From JBCDBW01 sp039182965 (GTDB lineage: Bacteria; Verrucomicrobiota; Verrucomicrobiia; Verrucomicrobiales; DEV007), in NCBI GenBank assembly GCA_039182965.1, contig JBCDBW010000004.1, forward strand, positions 1-64,000: 64,000 bases of DNA, read 5' to 3'. This document shows positions 6,519 to 14,501 of the stretch, piece after piece. The translations under genes and the position numbers were made by a program. Numbering within the stretch: position 1 is the first letter of the stretch; each line of letters opens with the position of its first letter. The notes under the pieces were generated by a model. That model did not search any database. It saw only the letters and a program-made list of their open reading frames with translations, and was not told the DNA's origin.

Positions 6519-7187
6519 ATGAAGACTTCCCCCTGTGGTTTCCCGACGTCTGTCCGTCTAGGACGTGGCTTTACTTTGATTGAACTTTTGGTGGTGATTA
6601 CGATCATTGCGATTTTGATGGGGGTGATTTTTGCGGCGGGGCCGGCGATCATGCGGAATGCAAAGAAGGCTTCGACACGGACTGATATGAAGAGCATGCA
6701 AATGGCGATTGGTGAGTATTACACGGAATACAATCGCTATCCCGTGCCGCGGGATACGACGGACGATTTGTTTTTTGGTGAAGATGGGGAATCGACGGAG
6801 GAGCTGATGAATGTTTTGTTGGCGGAGCCGGCGGGTTGGAATGCGGATCATGGGTTAAATCCTCGCGAGATTGTATTTTTTGAGCCCCGGCTCGCGAAGG
6901 GGACGACCCCGCGTGGCGGTCTTGCTGAGGATGGGAAGTACTATGATTCGTATGGGAACGAATACCGGCTTATCGTTGACGCGAACTATGACGAGCTCAT
7001 CGAGCACCCGGAGGTGGACAGTTTTGATTACATTGATCCGGCGACAGGTCAAGGCAAGGCGGTGGACGGGAAATTTGAATATCTTGGCGGCGTCGTGATT
7101 CAGTCGCTGGGCCAAGACGGGGAGCACGGGAAGAACGGGAACCAGATTTACAGAGGGTCGGATGATACTGCTAGTTGGTTGAACTAG
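6519..7187 (+). CDS. Type II secretion-type pseudopilin
   Basis: A 222-residue protein with an 18-residue leader ending RG, then FTLIELLVVITIIAILMGVI. This is the class III prepilin peptidase site with Glu at +5 and a hydrophobic helix. The rest is a globular, glycine- and aspartate-rich domain, with DSYGNEYRLIVDANYD and GQDGEHGKNGNQI resembling the calcium-binding loop of GspG-like pseudopilins. No other secretion genes are nearby, so it is an orphan; Verrucomicrobiota and Planctomycetota carry many such orphan pseudopilins. It has its own promoter. Confidence 0.9.
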   Translation: MKTSPCGFPTSVRLGRGFTLIELLVVITIIAILMGVIFAAGPAIMRNAKKASTRTDMKSMQMAIGEYYTEYNRYPVPRDTTDDLFFGEDGESTEELMNVLLAEPAGWNADHGLNPREIVFFEPRLAKGTTPRGGLAEDGKYYDSYGNEYRLIVDANYDELIEHPEVDSFDYIDPATGQGKAVDGKFEYLGGVVIQSLGQDGEHGKNGNQIYRGSDDTASWLN

Positions 7188-7202
7188 CTGGTGCGGTTGG
7201 CC

Positions 7203-8198
7203 TCAGGAAGCGGAAGAGGTGTCATTTTCTGCGAGGGCGAGGGCGAGGACGTTGTCGAAGCGTTTGGAGAAGTTGGAATAGGCGGGATATGTCCGTTTAT
7301 GCTCGCGAGGCTTGTATCGCCAGTGTTTATACATCCAGATCCAGTGTTCGGGATTTTGTCGAATCACGGGTTCGAAGGCATCCCAGCAGGCTTGGGTAAG
7401 TTGTTGGATGGTGGCATCCTCAGGGAGTCTTAGTTGGGGCAGGGCGCGCATGGTATAGGTGCCGTCATCGGATGGGATGCAGATGCCGGGGATTACGGGG
7501 AGTTTGGTTCGTTTAAGGAGGTTTGCGTGGAGGTTCGTGACGCAGGTCTTAAGGCCCATGCACTCAATAACGGTGGCGGCTTTACTTGGTCTGATTGTGA
7601 GATCGGTTAGAAAGGCGGCGTGACCGCCATTTTGGAGGTGTTTCATCATGCGTAGCATGGCGTGTCGTTGTGCGACGACTTTATGTCCGCTAGCTTCTCG
7701 ATTTTTCTTAAAGATATCGGTGAGAAGAGGGTTTCCGAACTCTTGAGCGATAATGAGGAAGGAGAGGTCGAGAAATCCGGCGCAAAGTGCGATCCATTCG
7801 AAGTTCCCGTAGTGAGGCGTGACCCAGATAGCCCCGGATTGGGTCGCATTCCTGAAATCGTCCTCACTATCGAATTCGATGCGGCAATACTTCGAAAAAT
7901 TTTCTTTCGTGATGCGCCTGGTCCAAAACTGGTCGCAGACTGTGCGGGCGAAGCTTTGGTAGCTAAGTTTGGCGAGGCGGCGTCGTTCTTTATCGTTGAG
8001 ATCGTTTCCGAAAGCTGCATGCAGGTTTTCGAGGGCGGTGGTTCGCCCACTTTTGTCGAGATGGTATGCCATGAGGCCGAGGCCTTTGGCGCCGAGCAGG
8101 ACGAGGGTCCTTGGGACGAGGGGGATGGCGTTTGAAAGGAGCCAGATACCGAGCCATTCGCAGCGGTAGCGGATGTTCTTCCAAGGGGAGGCGGACAT
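7203..8198 (-). CDS. LpxL/HtrB-like lysophospholipid/lipid A acyltransferase
   Basis: A 331-residue protein of the bacterial lipid A late acyltransferase family. The catalytic HxGN(W/F)E motif is seen as VTPHYGNFEWIALCAGF. A second block FLTDLTIRPSKAATV and the third with KLPVIPGICIPSDD follow the family order, and the C-terminal PEHWIWMYKHWRYKP is the standard ending. The N-terminus (IRYRCEWLGIWLLSNAIPLV) is a membrane-anchoring helix. It would add a secondary acyl chain to a lipid A-type glycolipid at the inner membrane, supporting a Gram-negative envelope. Confidence 0.88.
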   Translation of the reverse strand: MSASPWKNIRYRCEWLGIWLLSNAIPLVPRTLVLLGAKGLGLMAYHLDKSGRTTALENLHAAFGNDLNDKERRRLAKLSYQSFARTVCDQFWTRRITKENFSKYCRIEFDSEDDFRNATQSGAIWVTPHYGNFEWIALCAGFLDLSFLIIAQEFGNPLLTDIFKKNREASGHKVVAQRHAMLRMMKHLQNGGHAAFLTDLTIRPSKAATVIECMGLKTCVTNLHANLLKRTKLPVIPGICIPSDDGTYTMRALPQLRLPEDATIQQLTQACWDAFEPVIRQNPEHWIWMYKHWRYKPREHKRTYPAYSNFSKRFDNVLALALAENDTSSAS

Positions 8199-8315
8199 GG
8201 GAATTGGTCGGAATTGAGAGGGGAAAATGCCTTTGTTAAGGTGGCAGCCTTATGTATTTATGAGGAGATACCGGGCAGGTCAACCATGGGGCAAGCCTGT
8301 TTGAGAATTGGAGAA

Positions 8316-9344
8316 ATGGAGACGCGGAAGCTGAGACGAATTTTGAGGAGGGTGTTGTCGGCTCCGACCGCTCCGTTTCATGAATATCATGTTAGGGATG
8401 CGATCGTGGATTTGCTTTTTAGTTTGGAGCATGTTCACGTCGAGGAGGATTCATTTGGGAATATTTTGGCGACTTATCGGCGCGGGAGGAAGCGTGGGCA
8501 TTTCGTGTTTGGTGCGCACATGGATCATCCCGGGTGGGTCAGGGCGAATGAAGGGGAGGAGGCGGAGTATCGGGCAGAGAATGGGACATCCTGGAATTTT
8601 CTCGGGGGTGTTCCTGAGGACTATCGGAAGGCGCCGAAAATTGCGTGTTTTGGGGAATTCGCGATGTGGGATTTGCCGGTCATGGATGAGCACGATGGGC
8701 GGGTTTACTCGCGCGCTTGTGATGATTTGGTGAACTGTGCGACCATGGTGTGTTTGCTGACGGAGCTAGAGCGTCAGGGTGCGGAGGTGACTGTGCATGC
8801 GGTGTTCACGCGGGCGGAGGAAGTCGGGTTTGTGGGGGCGACGCGGATGGCGCGGGAGTGGGGGTATGGAGAGGCGGCAACGTTTGTATCCCTGGAAACG
8901 AGCGCCCCGGTGCCGGAGGCGAGTTTCGGTGCGGGTCCGGTCTTGCGGGTGGGGGACCGTCTCTCGATTTTTGATCATCATGTAACCGGTTTTTTCTCGG
9001 AGGTAGCGGGAGTTGAGAGGATCGGCGTGCAGCGCTTGCTATTGAATCGGGGTGCCTGCGAAGCGTCGGCGTTTCAGGCGTTTGGGATTCGGACTGCGGG
9101 GTTGTCTATCTTGCTGGGCAATTATCACAACTGTGGTGAGCGAGGTCGTATCGAGGCCGAGTTTGTTTCGTTGGCGGATGTGAAAGCGATGGTGAGACTG
9201 ATTGTTGCGGCGACGCTTGAGGCGGGAAAAAGCGGGGTGCGAGGTCGCGCGACGGGCAATCTGCGCAAGCGTTTGGTAAGGAAGGAGCGCGATCACGGTA
9301 AGTATATTCGATCGACAGAGGCTCGTTTTGGCGAGCGGCTCTGA
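8316..9344 (+). CDS. M42-family metallo-aminopeptidase
   Basis: About 342 residues from the ATG at 8316 (METRKLRRILRRVLSAP), which follows GGAG at a good distance. The open frame extends to a TTG at 8214, but those residues are not family-like. Co-catalytic metal ligands are visible: FGAHMDHPGW, SRACDDLVNCATM, RAEEVGFVGATR (general base Glu pair), SLETSAP and a late NYHNCGE. M42 enzymes are cytosolic, tetrahedral peptidases acting on peptides from protein turnover. The C-terminal tail is basic and slightly longer than usual. Confidence 0.87.
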   Translation: METRKLRRILRRVLSAPTAPFHEYHVRDAIVDLLFSLEHVHVEEDSFGNILATYRRGRKRGHFVFGAHMDHPGWVRANEGEEAEYRAENGTSWNFLGGVPEDYRKAPKIACFGEFAMWDLPVMDEHDGRVYSRACDDLVNCATMVCLLTELERQGAEVTVHAVFTRAEEVGFVGATRMAREWGYGEAATFVSLETSAPVPEASFGAGPVLRVGDRLSIFDHHVTGFFSEVAGVERIGVQRLLLNRGACEASAFQAFGIRTAGLSILLGNYHNCGERGRIEAEFVSLADVKAMVRLIVAATLEAGKSGVRGRATGNLRKRLVRKERDHGKYIRSTEARFGERL

Positions 9345-9345
9345 G

Positions 9346-10806
9346 TCAGGAAGGCGGCGGCTCGGGTGTTTTGGAATCGGCGGGATGGAGTTGGTAGCGA
9401 TGGAGTTTCTCGCGCATGGTCAGGCGTGAGATGCCGAGCAGGCGGGCTGCTTTGGCTTGATTGCCCTGAGTTTTGTCAATGACGGCGGCAAAGAGTTCCC
9501 GTTCGATTTTTTCGATGAGGAAGGGATATGCGGCGTCGATCGAGCCATCCGCCGCGCGGGCGAGTGCTTCATGGATCAACTGAGCGAGGGCAGGTGGAGC
9601 GTGACTGGCTTTGATTTCGCTGGAGGCTTCTGATTCCGCGAGGACCTGTCTGAGGATTTGCCAATCGATGGCGTAGCCACGCGATACGATTAGCGCTTTC
9701 CATACGACGTTCTGCAACTGACGAACATTCCCGGGCCAGTCCTGAAGTTCAAGGAACTGGATGGCTTCCGGGAGAAGGGCCGGGGGATCGACATCGAACT
9801 CATGTGCGTATTTCGCAAGGAAGTAACGAACGAGCGGGGCGACGTCGTCGGTGCGATCTCGGAGGGGGGGAATGGTGAGGGCGACGACATTGAGTCGGTA
9901 GAAAAGGTCGGCGCGGAACGTGCCGGCATCGACCATTTTCTCTAGGTTTCGATGAGTGGCAGCGATGATGCGGACATCGACGGGAATATTTTTTCCGCTA
10001 CCGAGGCGTTGGACCTGGCGATCTTGAAGGACGCGCAGGAGTTTTGCCTGAAGGGCGAGGGAGAGGTCGCCAATTTCGTCGAGAAAGAGGGTGCCATTGT
10101 GTGCTTGCTCAAATTTCCCAACGTGGAGTTTATCGGCACCGGTGAAGGCTCCTTTTTCGTGACCAAATAATTCGCTTTCGAGAAGGCTATCGGGAATTGC
10201 GGCGCAGTTGATGGGTACGAAGGGGCGGTGGGCACGGTGGCCATGCTGATAGATGGCTCGCGCAAAAAGCTCTTTTCCGGTGCCCGTTTCTCCACGAATG
10301 AGCACCGTCACGGGCTTGGAAGCGACGCGGCCGAGTTCCTTGTAAATTTCGGTCATCGCGGCGCTCTTCCCGATGATCGTATCCTGTTCGTCGTAGACTT
10401 GCCCGATTTCGACGGGTTTGGACATCATGCATGCGTTGCGGACGGCTTCCGCCAGGACGCGTGCCAGATGTTCTTCGTTGGTTGGCTTGATTAGGCAGTC
10501 GAAGGCACCGGCCTTTGTGGATTCGATGATCGTATTGGAATCACCCGAGTCGGTGAGGACGATTACTGGGAGGCGTGGAGATAGTGAGTGGAGGCGCGAC
10601 ACGAGTTCCAAAGCGCTCATGCCGTCGAGAGAGTCCGCGGCAATGACTGCCTGGAACGGAGAGGGACCCTTGAGTTGGTCGAGTGCAGATTCTGCACTGG
10701 GAGTCGAGTGTGCATCGAAGTCATGTCGAGCGGCAAGGGCCGCGAGATGATCGGCGCTTGTGCGGTTGGGATCGACGATGAGGATTCGGGGGCGTGATGA
10801 CGGCAT
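9346..10806 (-). CDS. NtrC-family sigma-54-dependent response regulator
   Basis: 486 residues in the order receiver (about 5-125), AAA+ ATPase (about 150-380) and Fis-type helix-turn-helix (about 435-475). The ATPase has Walker A GETGTGKE, the sigma-54 contact loop GAFTGA, Walker B LFLDEIGDLS and GNVRQLQNV. The DNA-binding end reads NQAKAARLLGISRLTMREKL. In the receiver the acidic pocket is reduced (IVDPN has one Asp instead of two). The site around Asp58 (IAADSLDGMS) is one residue short of the usual D-x3-P spacing, so phosphorylation control may be altered. No histidine kinase is adjacent. A promoter-terminator unit lies 140 bases upstream. Confidence 0.92.
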   Translation of the reverse strand: MPSSRPRILIVDPNRTSADHLAALAARHDFDAHSTPSAESALDQLKGPSPFQAVIAADSLDGMSALELVSRLHSLSPRLPVIVLTDSGDSNTIIESTKAGAFDCLIKPTNEEHLARVLAEAVRNACMMSKPVEIGQVYDEQDTIIGKSAAMTEIYKELGRVASKPVTVLIRGETGTGKELFARAIYQHGHRAHRPFVPINCAAIPDSLLESELFGHEKGAFTGADKLHVGKFEQAHNGTLFLDEIGDLSLALQAKLLRVLQDRQVQRLGSGKNIPVDVRIIAATHRNLEKMVDAGTFRADLFYRLNVVALTIPPLRDRTDDVAPLVRYFLAKYAHEFDVDPPALLPEAIQFLELQDWPGNVRQLQNVVWKALIVSRGYAIDWQILRQVLAESEASSEIKASHAPPALAQLIHEALARAADGSIDAAYPFLIEKIERELFAAVIDKTQGNQAKAARLLGISRLTMREKLHRYQLHPADSKTPEPPPS

Positions 10807-10944
10807 CAGAACGGGGAAACCTTGGTTTGATGGTTCATGATGGGAGGGAGCGACCCACGTTGCATTGTTGGGAGAGCAAGGTAGTGGAAAAGGGCGTGAG
10901 ACGAGAGGAAAAACGCGTGAGGGGGCCGGGGTGGGAGAGCGGGC

Positions 10945-10974
10945 AAAAAAAAGCTCGGTCCCGAGGGACCGAGC
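10945..10974 (-). terminator. Intrinsic terminator reading leftward
   Basis: On the minus strand GCTCGGTCCC (rc of 10965-10974) pairs with GGGACCGAGC (rc of 10953-10962), with a tiny loop, followed by eight Ts (10945-10952). The stem is perfect and GC-rich, so strong termination is expected. It lies between a good promoter (11030-11058) and the response regulator gene that starts at 10806. Confidence 0.85.
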
Positions 10975-11023
10975 AATTCGGAAACATGAAACACAAACAA
11001 ACAGTCACCCTCGAAAGAGTAAC
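10945..11023 (-). ncRNA. Candidate small RNA or attenuating leader
   Basis: A transcript of about 79 bases would run from just downstream of the promoter at 11030-11058 to the terminator at 10945-10974. It contains no credible open frame. Either it is a free-standing small RNA, or it is a leader whose terminator is relieved under some condition to let transcription into the sigma-54 response regulator at 10806. No known riboswitch or RNA family was recognised. No antiterminator alternative pairing was worked out. Confidence 0.55.
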
Positions 11024-11029
11024 TAAGGT

Positions 11030-11058
11030 ATGATACAGGGCGGCGAGCAACCAGTCAA
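11030..11058 (-). promoter_or_regulatory. Strong sigma-70-type promoter, leftward
   Basis: On the minus strand TTGACT (rc of 11053-11058) and TATCAT (rc of 11030-11035) are separated by exactly 17 bases. Both boxes are one or two bases from consensus. The flanking DNA is AT-rich. The only things downstream on this strand are the terminator at 10945-10974 and then the response regulator gene. Confidence 0.72.
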
Positions 11059-11618
11059 GATTGAAAATTAGTGAGTATTGCCTATTTGGCATCAGATATA
11101 TTAAATTTGTGCGAATATTTGCTTTTTTTGTAACTGCAATAATAGATCGATTTATGGGATTGGGTTGAAGGAGGCGGCTGATCTGGTTGCTGCGGTCTTT
11201 CTGCCGCTTGATATATTGAGGGGAGAGGTGATGGGTATAGCATTATCCTGCTGACGACCACGTCGGTTTGGGCTTTGATCAACGGACGAGTAAACGAATT
11301 GGATACGTGAACCGAAGCGAATTGAAGATAGCGATTGGGAATGTGGGTGGGGGCGTCTTGTCTGGTGCCTCGCGGGGGGCCTCAGCGACCAGGGGATGGT
11401 GTAGTAGGGTATATCGGCTGTGTCACTGGAGGGATGGGCGTTTCGGGAGAGTGAGCGGTATTGCGGAGGACGGTCAATTGGCGGACTATCCATTGGGTGG
11501 GGACGTGGCGCGGCTGCAGGGCTCTATGGATTCGGATGCGCCCGTGGGATTTCTTGTTGGAGACTGGGCGTTTTCCGAGCCGAAGAGTCTCCTTGTTCGT
11601 CATTTGGGGAGTGATTGA
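11059..11618. other. Long intergenic stretch without a supported gene
   Basis: This stretch of about 560 bases has an AT-rich left third (11070-11150) that may hold further promoter elements. Open frames at 11268-11618 (+) and 11152-11493 (-) have no recognisable domain and lack convincing ribosome sites, so they are not called. The + frame ends at the base before the ispH start, which is likely chance. Confidence 0.5.
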
Positions 11619-12893
11619 TTGGAAAAGCCGTCAACAGCCAGCAATAAGGGCGCTTCGCGCCGGCCGAAACGGGTAAATGTTCGCAAGCCCGACGTTATGG
11701 AGCGGGTGAAGGCGGAGGTGGAAGATCACTACCGGAGCAAGGTGGTGGACAAGATTCGGGAAGCGGGGGGTGAGATCGCGGTGGGGAATACGACGGTTCG
11801 GTTGGCGAAGCAGTTTGGATTTTGTTACGGGGTGGAGCGGGCGATTGATTTGGCGTATGCGGCGCGACGGGTATTTGCAGACAATCGGATATTTTTGATT
11901 GGGGAAATCATTCACAACCCTGAAGTGAACCGTCAGCTGGCGGAGATGGGTATTGTCAGTTTGACGCAGGAGCAGATTCAGCAGGGTGAATTGAACGTTG
12001 GAGAGGAGGATGTGGTGATTGTTCCGGCGTTTGGGGCGGAGACGTCCTTGATGGCGGAATTGGAAGCGCGTGGAGTATCGGTGGTGGATACGACTTGCGG
12101 GGACGTGATGAGGGTTTGGAAGCGGGTGCGGAAGTATGCGAAAGCAGGGATGACGTCTATTATCCATGGGAAAGCGACGCATGAGGAGACGCGAGCGACG
12201 TCCTCGCGGGCGATGGGTGTGGATGGGGCGGGTCATTACCTTGTGGTATTGACGTTGGAGGATGTGGACTATGTGTGTCGTTATATTGAGAGTGGGGGTG
12301 ATCGTGGGGAATTTTTGGATCGATTTCGTGGGGCTTACTCGGAGGGTTTTGATCCGGACGTTCATTTGGATCGGGTGGGGGTTGCGAATCAGACAACGAT
12401 GTTGAAGTCGGAGACGGAGGAATTGCAGCGGAGATTGGAAGTGGCGGTGGCGAGGCGGGACGGGGGGGGAGTGACGATGAAGGAGGAGGGAGAGGCGCGG
12501 TTTGAATCGTTTGACACGATTTGTGGTGCGACACAGGAGCGGCAGGATGCGCTTTACGAGATGCTTCGTGCGCCGATGGACATGTTATTGGTGGTGGGTG
12601 GATACAACAGTTCGAACACCACGCACTTGGTGGAGATAGGGCAGGAGGAATTGCCGACTTTTTTTGTGAGGGATGCGGGATGTTTGAAGTCCTTGGATGA
12701 GATTGTGCATTTTGATTTGGGTGAGCGGGCGGAGAAGCAGGAGGGAGGTTATTCGGCGAAGCTGATGAGTGATGAGCCGGTAACGGTGGGGGTGACAGCG
12801 GGGGCATCGTGTCCGAACAATCTTATTGAAGCAACGATTGTCCGGATATTTGAATTGCGCGGGTTTACGCGTGCGGATATCCTTTCGGCGTAG
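11619..12893 (+). CDS. ispH: 4-hydroxy-3-methylbut-2-enyl diphosphate reductase, long form
   Basis: Last enzyme of the MEP isoprenoid pathway, an iron-sulfur protein giving IPP and DMAPP. The three cluster Cys residues are visible in KQFGFCYGVERAIDLAY, VVDTTCGDVMRVWKRV and GASCPNNLIEATIVRI. GEIIHNPEVNRQL and IHGKATHEET are family blocks. At 424 residues it is of the long type seen in cyanobacteria and plastids, with an insertion around residues 190-300 and an N-terminal extension of about 40 residues. The TTG start at 11619 is preferred because GGGGAG lies seven bases upstream; the first ATG (11697) has no ribosome site. Confidence 0.93.
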   Translation: MEKPSTASNKGASRRPKRVNVRKPDVMERVKAEVEDHYRSKVVDKIREAGGEIAVGNTTVRLAKQFGFCYGVERAIDLAYAARRVFADNRIFLIGEIIHNPEVNRQLAEMGIVSLTQEQIQQGELNVGEEDVVIVPAFGAETSLMAELEARGVSVVDTTCGDVMRVWKRVRKYAKAGMTSIIHGKATHEETRATSSRAMGVDGAGHYLVVLTLEDVDYVCRYIESGGDRGEFLDRFRGAYSEGFDPDVHLDRVGVANQTTMLKSETEELQRRLEVAVARRDGGGVTMKEEGEARFESFDTICGATQERQDALYEMLRAPMDMLLVVGGYNSSNTTHLVEIGQEELPTFFVRDAGCLKSLDEIVHFDLGERAEKQEGGYSAKLMSDEPVTVGVTAGASCPNNLIEATIVRIFELRGFTRADILSA

Positions 12894-13334
12894 TGTGTGT
12901 ATGTTCGTTAGGGGCGTGACCCGATGTGCCGAGGTGGCCAAAAAGCCGCGAAGAGGGGGGCACTAGGCAAGAAAAAAGGTTAAGATTTCTTAAATAAGTC
13001 TCTTGACCTTATGCGTCATTAGTATTAACAAGTTGTTCGATTTCTGAAAGCGGCGCCCAAATTAAAGTGATCTACCAGTTAACAGGTCAACTTGAGTCAG
13101 ACGATCGGATGGCGAACTCGACGAGTTCATCGTGCGAAAAGTTTTTGGGTGTATTTGTTAGGATTTTTCTGAGACGCCATCGTGGAAAGCAGCTGGCTCT
13201 GCCAAAAGAAGCGATTTCGTTCAAGAAAGTTTTCATAAATACGCGTAAAAAGTGTCGTGACAGAATTTGTTTTTGAATGCATAAGCATTTAGAAACCAAA
13301 CACACAACCAGTGTAAAGAAGGGGATACGTATCC
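12894..13334 (+). other. Intergenic region upstream of the H1-like gene
   Basis: About 440 bases without a supported gene. It is AT-rich from 12975 to 13060 and includes TTGACC (about 13003) and poly-purine stretches, so a promoter for the H1-like gene is likely, though no convincing -10 box was placed. A 69-residue open frame at 13067-13276 has no family resemblance. The last 12 bases, GGATACGTATCC (13323-13334), are a perfect palindrome that abuts the next start codon. Confidence 0.5.
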
Positions 13335-13682
13335 GTGAAAAAGAAAGCAGCTAAGAAAAAAAAGGCTCCTGCCAAGAAGAAGGCGGTGAAGAAAAAGGCG
13401 CCGGCCAAGAAGAAGGCGGTTAAGAAAAAAGCCGTGAAGAAAAAAGCGGTGAAGAAGAAGGCGCCCGCGAAAAAGAAGGCGCCGGCCAAGAAAAAGGCCG
13501 TGAAGAAGAAGGCACCTGCGAAGAAGAAGGCGCCGGCCAAGAAGAAGGCGGTGAAGAAAAAAGCGCCCGCCAAGAAGAAAGCGGTTAAGAAAAAGGCCGT
13601 GAAGAAGGCCACCAAGAAGAAGGTGGTGAAGAAAAAAGCGCCGAAACGCAAAGCGGTGAAGAAGAAGGCGAAAAAAAGATAG
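13335..13682 (+). CDS. Lysine/alanine/proline-rich histone H1-like protein
   Basis: A 115-residue protein built almost wholly of KKKAPAK and KKKAVKK repeats, with about half Lys and no acidic residues. It resembles the tail of eukaryotic H1 and of bacterial H1-like proteins (chlamydial Hc, AlgP repeats), which bind DNA non-specifically. The start is a GTG; AAGGGG lies about 10 bases upstream, within a palindrome. It directly precedes a strong terminator and the rpmH operon. The reverse strand also gives a long open frame, but only as a by-product of the repeats. Confidence 0.85.
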   Translation: MKKKAAKKKKAPAKKKAVKKKAPAKKKAVKKKAVKKKAVKKKAPAKKKAPAKKKAVKKKAPAKKKAPAKKKAVKKKAPAKKKAVKKKAVKKATKKKVVKKKAPKRKAVKKKAKKR

Positions 13683-13743
13683 TCGCTGCGGAGCGTCTCG
13701 ATGATGAGAGGCGCCCCGATCTTAAAAGTTCGATTAACACTGG

Positions 13744-13777
13744 AACCCGGGGGACTTTGTCTCCCGGGTTTCTGTTT
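13744..13777 (+). terminator. Intrinsic terminator after the H1-like gene
   Basis: AACCCGGGGGAC (13744-13755) pairs with GTCTCCCGGGTT (13759-13770) around a TTT loop, followed by TCTGTTT. The stem is 12 pairs with one G-T. It ends the H1-like transcript before the rpmH promoter region. Confidence 0.85.
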
Positions 13778-13799
13778 CTAGGGCTTGAGTGGTGTGCGG

Positions 13800-13827
13800 T
13801 TGACAAACAGGGTGGAAACGCTAATTT
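13800..13827 (+). promoter_or_regulatory. Probable promoter of the rpmH operon
   Basis: A consensus TTGACA (13800-13805) is followed after 16 bases by TAATTT (13822-13827), a weaker -10 box. An AACGCT/AGCGTT hairpin overlaps the -10 area. The ATG of rpmH is about 70 bases downstream. Confidence 0.45.
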
Positions 13828-13896
13828 AGCGTTCCTTTAGCCTGGACGGGCCCTATTTATGGGGGTTCCGGGGTCGATAAGGATTCTTTTAGATCG

Positions 13897-14070
13897 ATGA
13901 AACGGACTTATCAGCCTTCCAAGAGGAGTCGCAAGCGCCAATATGGCTTTCGGGCCCGCATGAAGAAGAAAAATGGTCGGGATATCTTGCGACGTCGCCG
14001 TCAGAAGGGGCGGAAGCGATTGATTCCCAAGGGCGCGGAGATTCATTATAAGCGTCACACCCAGAGTTGA
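13897..14070 (+). CDS. rpmH: Large ribosomal subunit protein bL34
   Basis: A 57-residue protein starting MKRTYQPSKRSRKRQYGFRA, then MKKKNGRDILRRRRQKGRKRL. This is the bL34 signature through residue 45. The C-terminus (IPKGAEIHYKRHTQS) is about 12 residues longer than in E. coli. It begins the classical rpmH-rnpA-yidC-jag order often found near the replication origin, although dnaA is not in the window. Confidence 0.97.
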   Translation: MKRTYQPSKRSRKRQYGFRARMKKKNGRDILRRRRQKGRKRLIPKGAEIHYKRHTQS

Positions 14071-14106
14071 GGGTGGGCCCTTTGGTGGGTGTGGGGTTTG
14101 TTGTTC

Positions 14107-14478
14107 ATGAAAATGCCGCGATCCATGCGGATGCGCCGACGTGAGGAGTTTCTCGCGGTGCGTCGGAAGGGTGAGACTTCGCGTGGGAAGTTTCTCGTGT
14201 TGTCCTGTTTGCATGATTCTTCGGTGGAGTCGTTTCGGTTTGGATTTATTACGCCCAAGCGTGTGGGGAACGCGGTGTTGCGGAATCGGGTGCGGCGGCG
14301 TTTGCGGGCAATCGTGTGCAGTGAGGGGGTGCTATTGGTGGAAGGAACTTATATTGTCACGATTGCGCGATGGCGTGCCGGGACTGCGACATTTGACGAA
14401 TTGAAGCAGGAATGGCTTCGTCTAGCGAAGAAGTGCGGGCTGGTCATCGAGAGGGCGGGTGCAGGGCCTTGTGAGTGA
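14107..14478 (+). CDS. rnpA: Ribonuclease P protein component
   Basis: About 123 residues. The family signature is RFGFITPKRVGNAVLRNRVRRRLR, here split over residues 45-68, with an N-terminal RSMRMRRREEFLAVRRKG block. It binds RNase P RNA and helps process tRNA 5' ends. Two ATGs (14107 and 14113) are possible; an upstream in-frame start at 14089 adds unlikely hydrophobic residues. It follows rpmH by 36 bases. The usual yidD between rnpA and yidC is absent. Confidence 0.93.
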   Translation: MKMPRSMRMRRREEFLAVRRKGETSRGKFLVLSCLHDSSVESFRFGFITPKRVGNAVLRNRVRRRLRAIVCSEGVLLVEGTYIVTIARWRAGTATFDELKQEWLRLAKKCGLVIERAGAGPCE

Positions 14479-14501
14479 TTTGAATATGAGGACAACGATC
14501 G

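Noticed and set aside
11268..11618. 116-residue + open frame directly before ispH
   Set aside because: No recognisable motif and low-complexity Gly/Arg translation.
13067..13276. 69-residue + open frame in the gap before the H1-like gene
   Set aside because: No ribosome site or family resemblance; the stretch is more likely regulatory.
13289..13651. A 120-residue Phe/Ala-rich open frame on the minus strand
   Set aside because: It is the mirror of the Lys-codon repeats of the H1-like gene and has no ribosome site or family.
13335..13682. Short tandem DNA repeats that could suggest a CRISPR or satellite
   Set aside because: The repeats encode KKKAPAK/KKKAVKK units and vary at third positions; there are no unique spacers. 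No CRISPR array was seen anywhere in the window.
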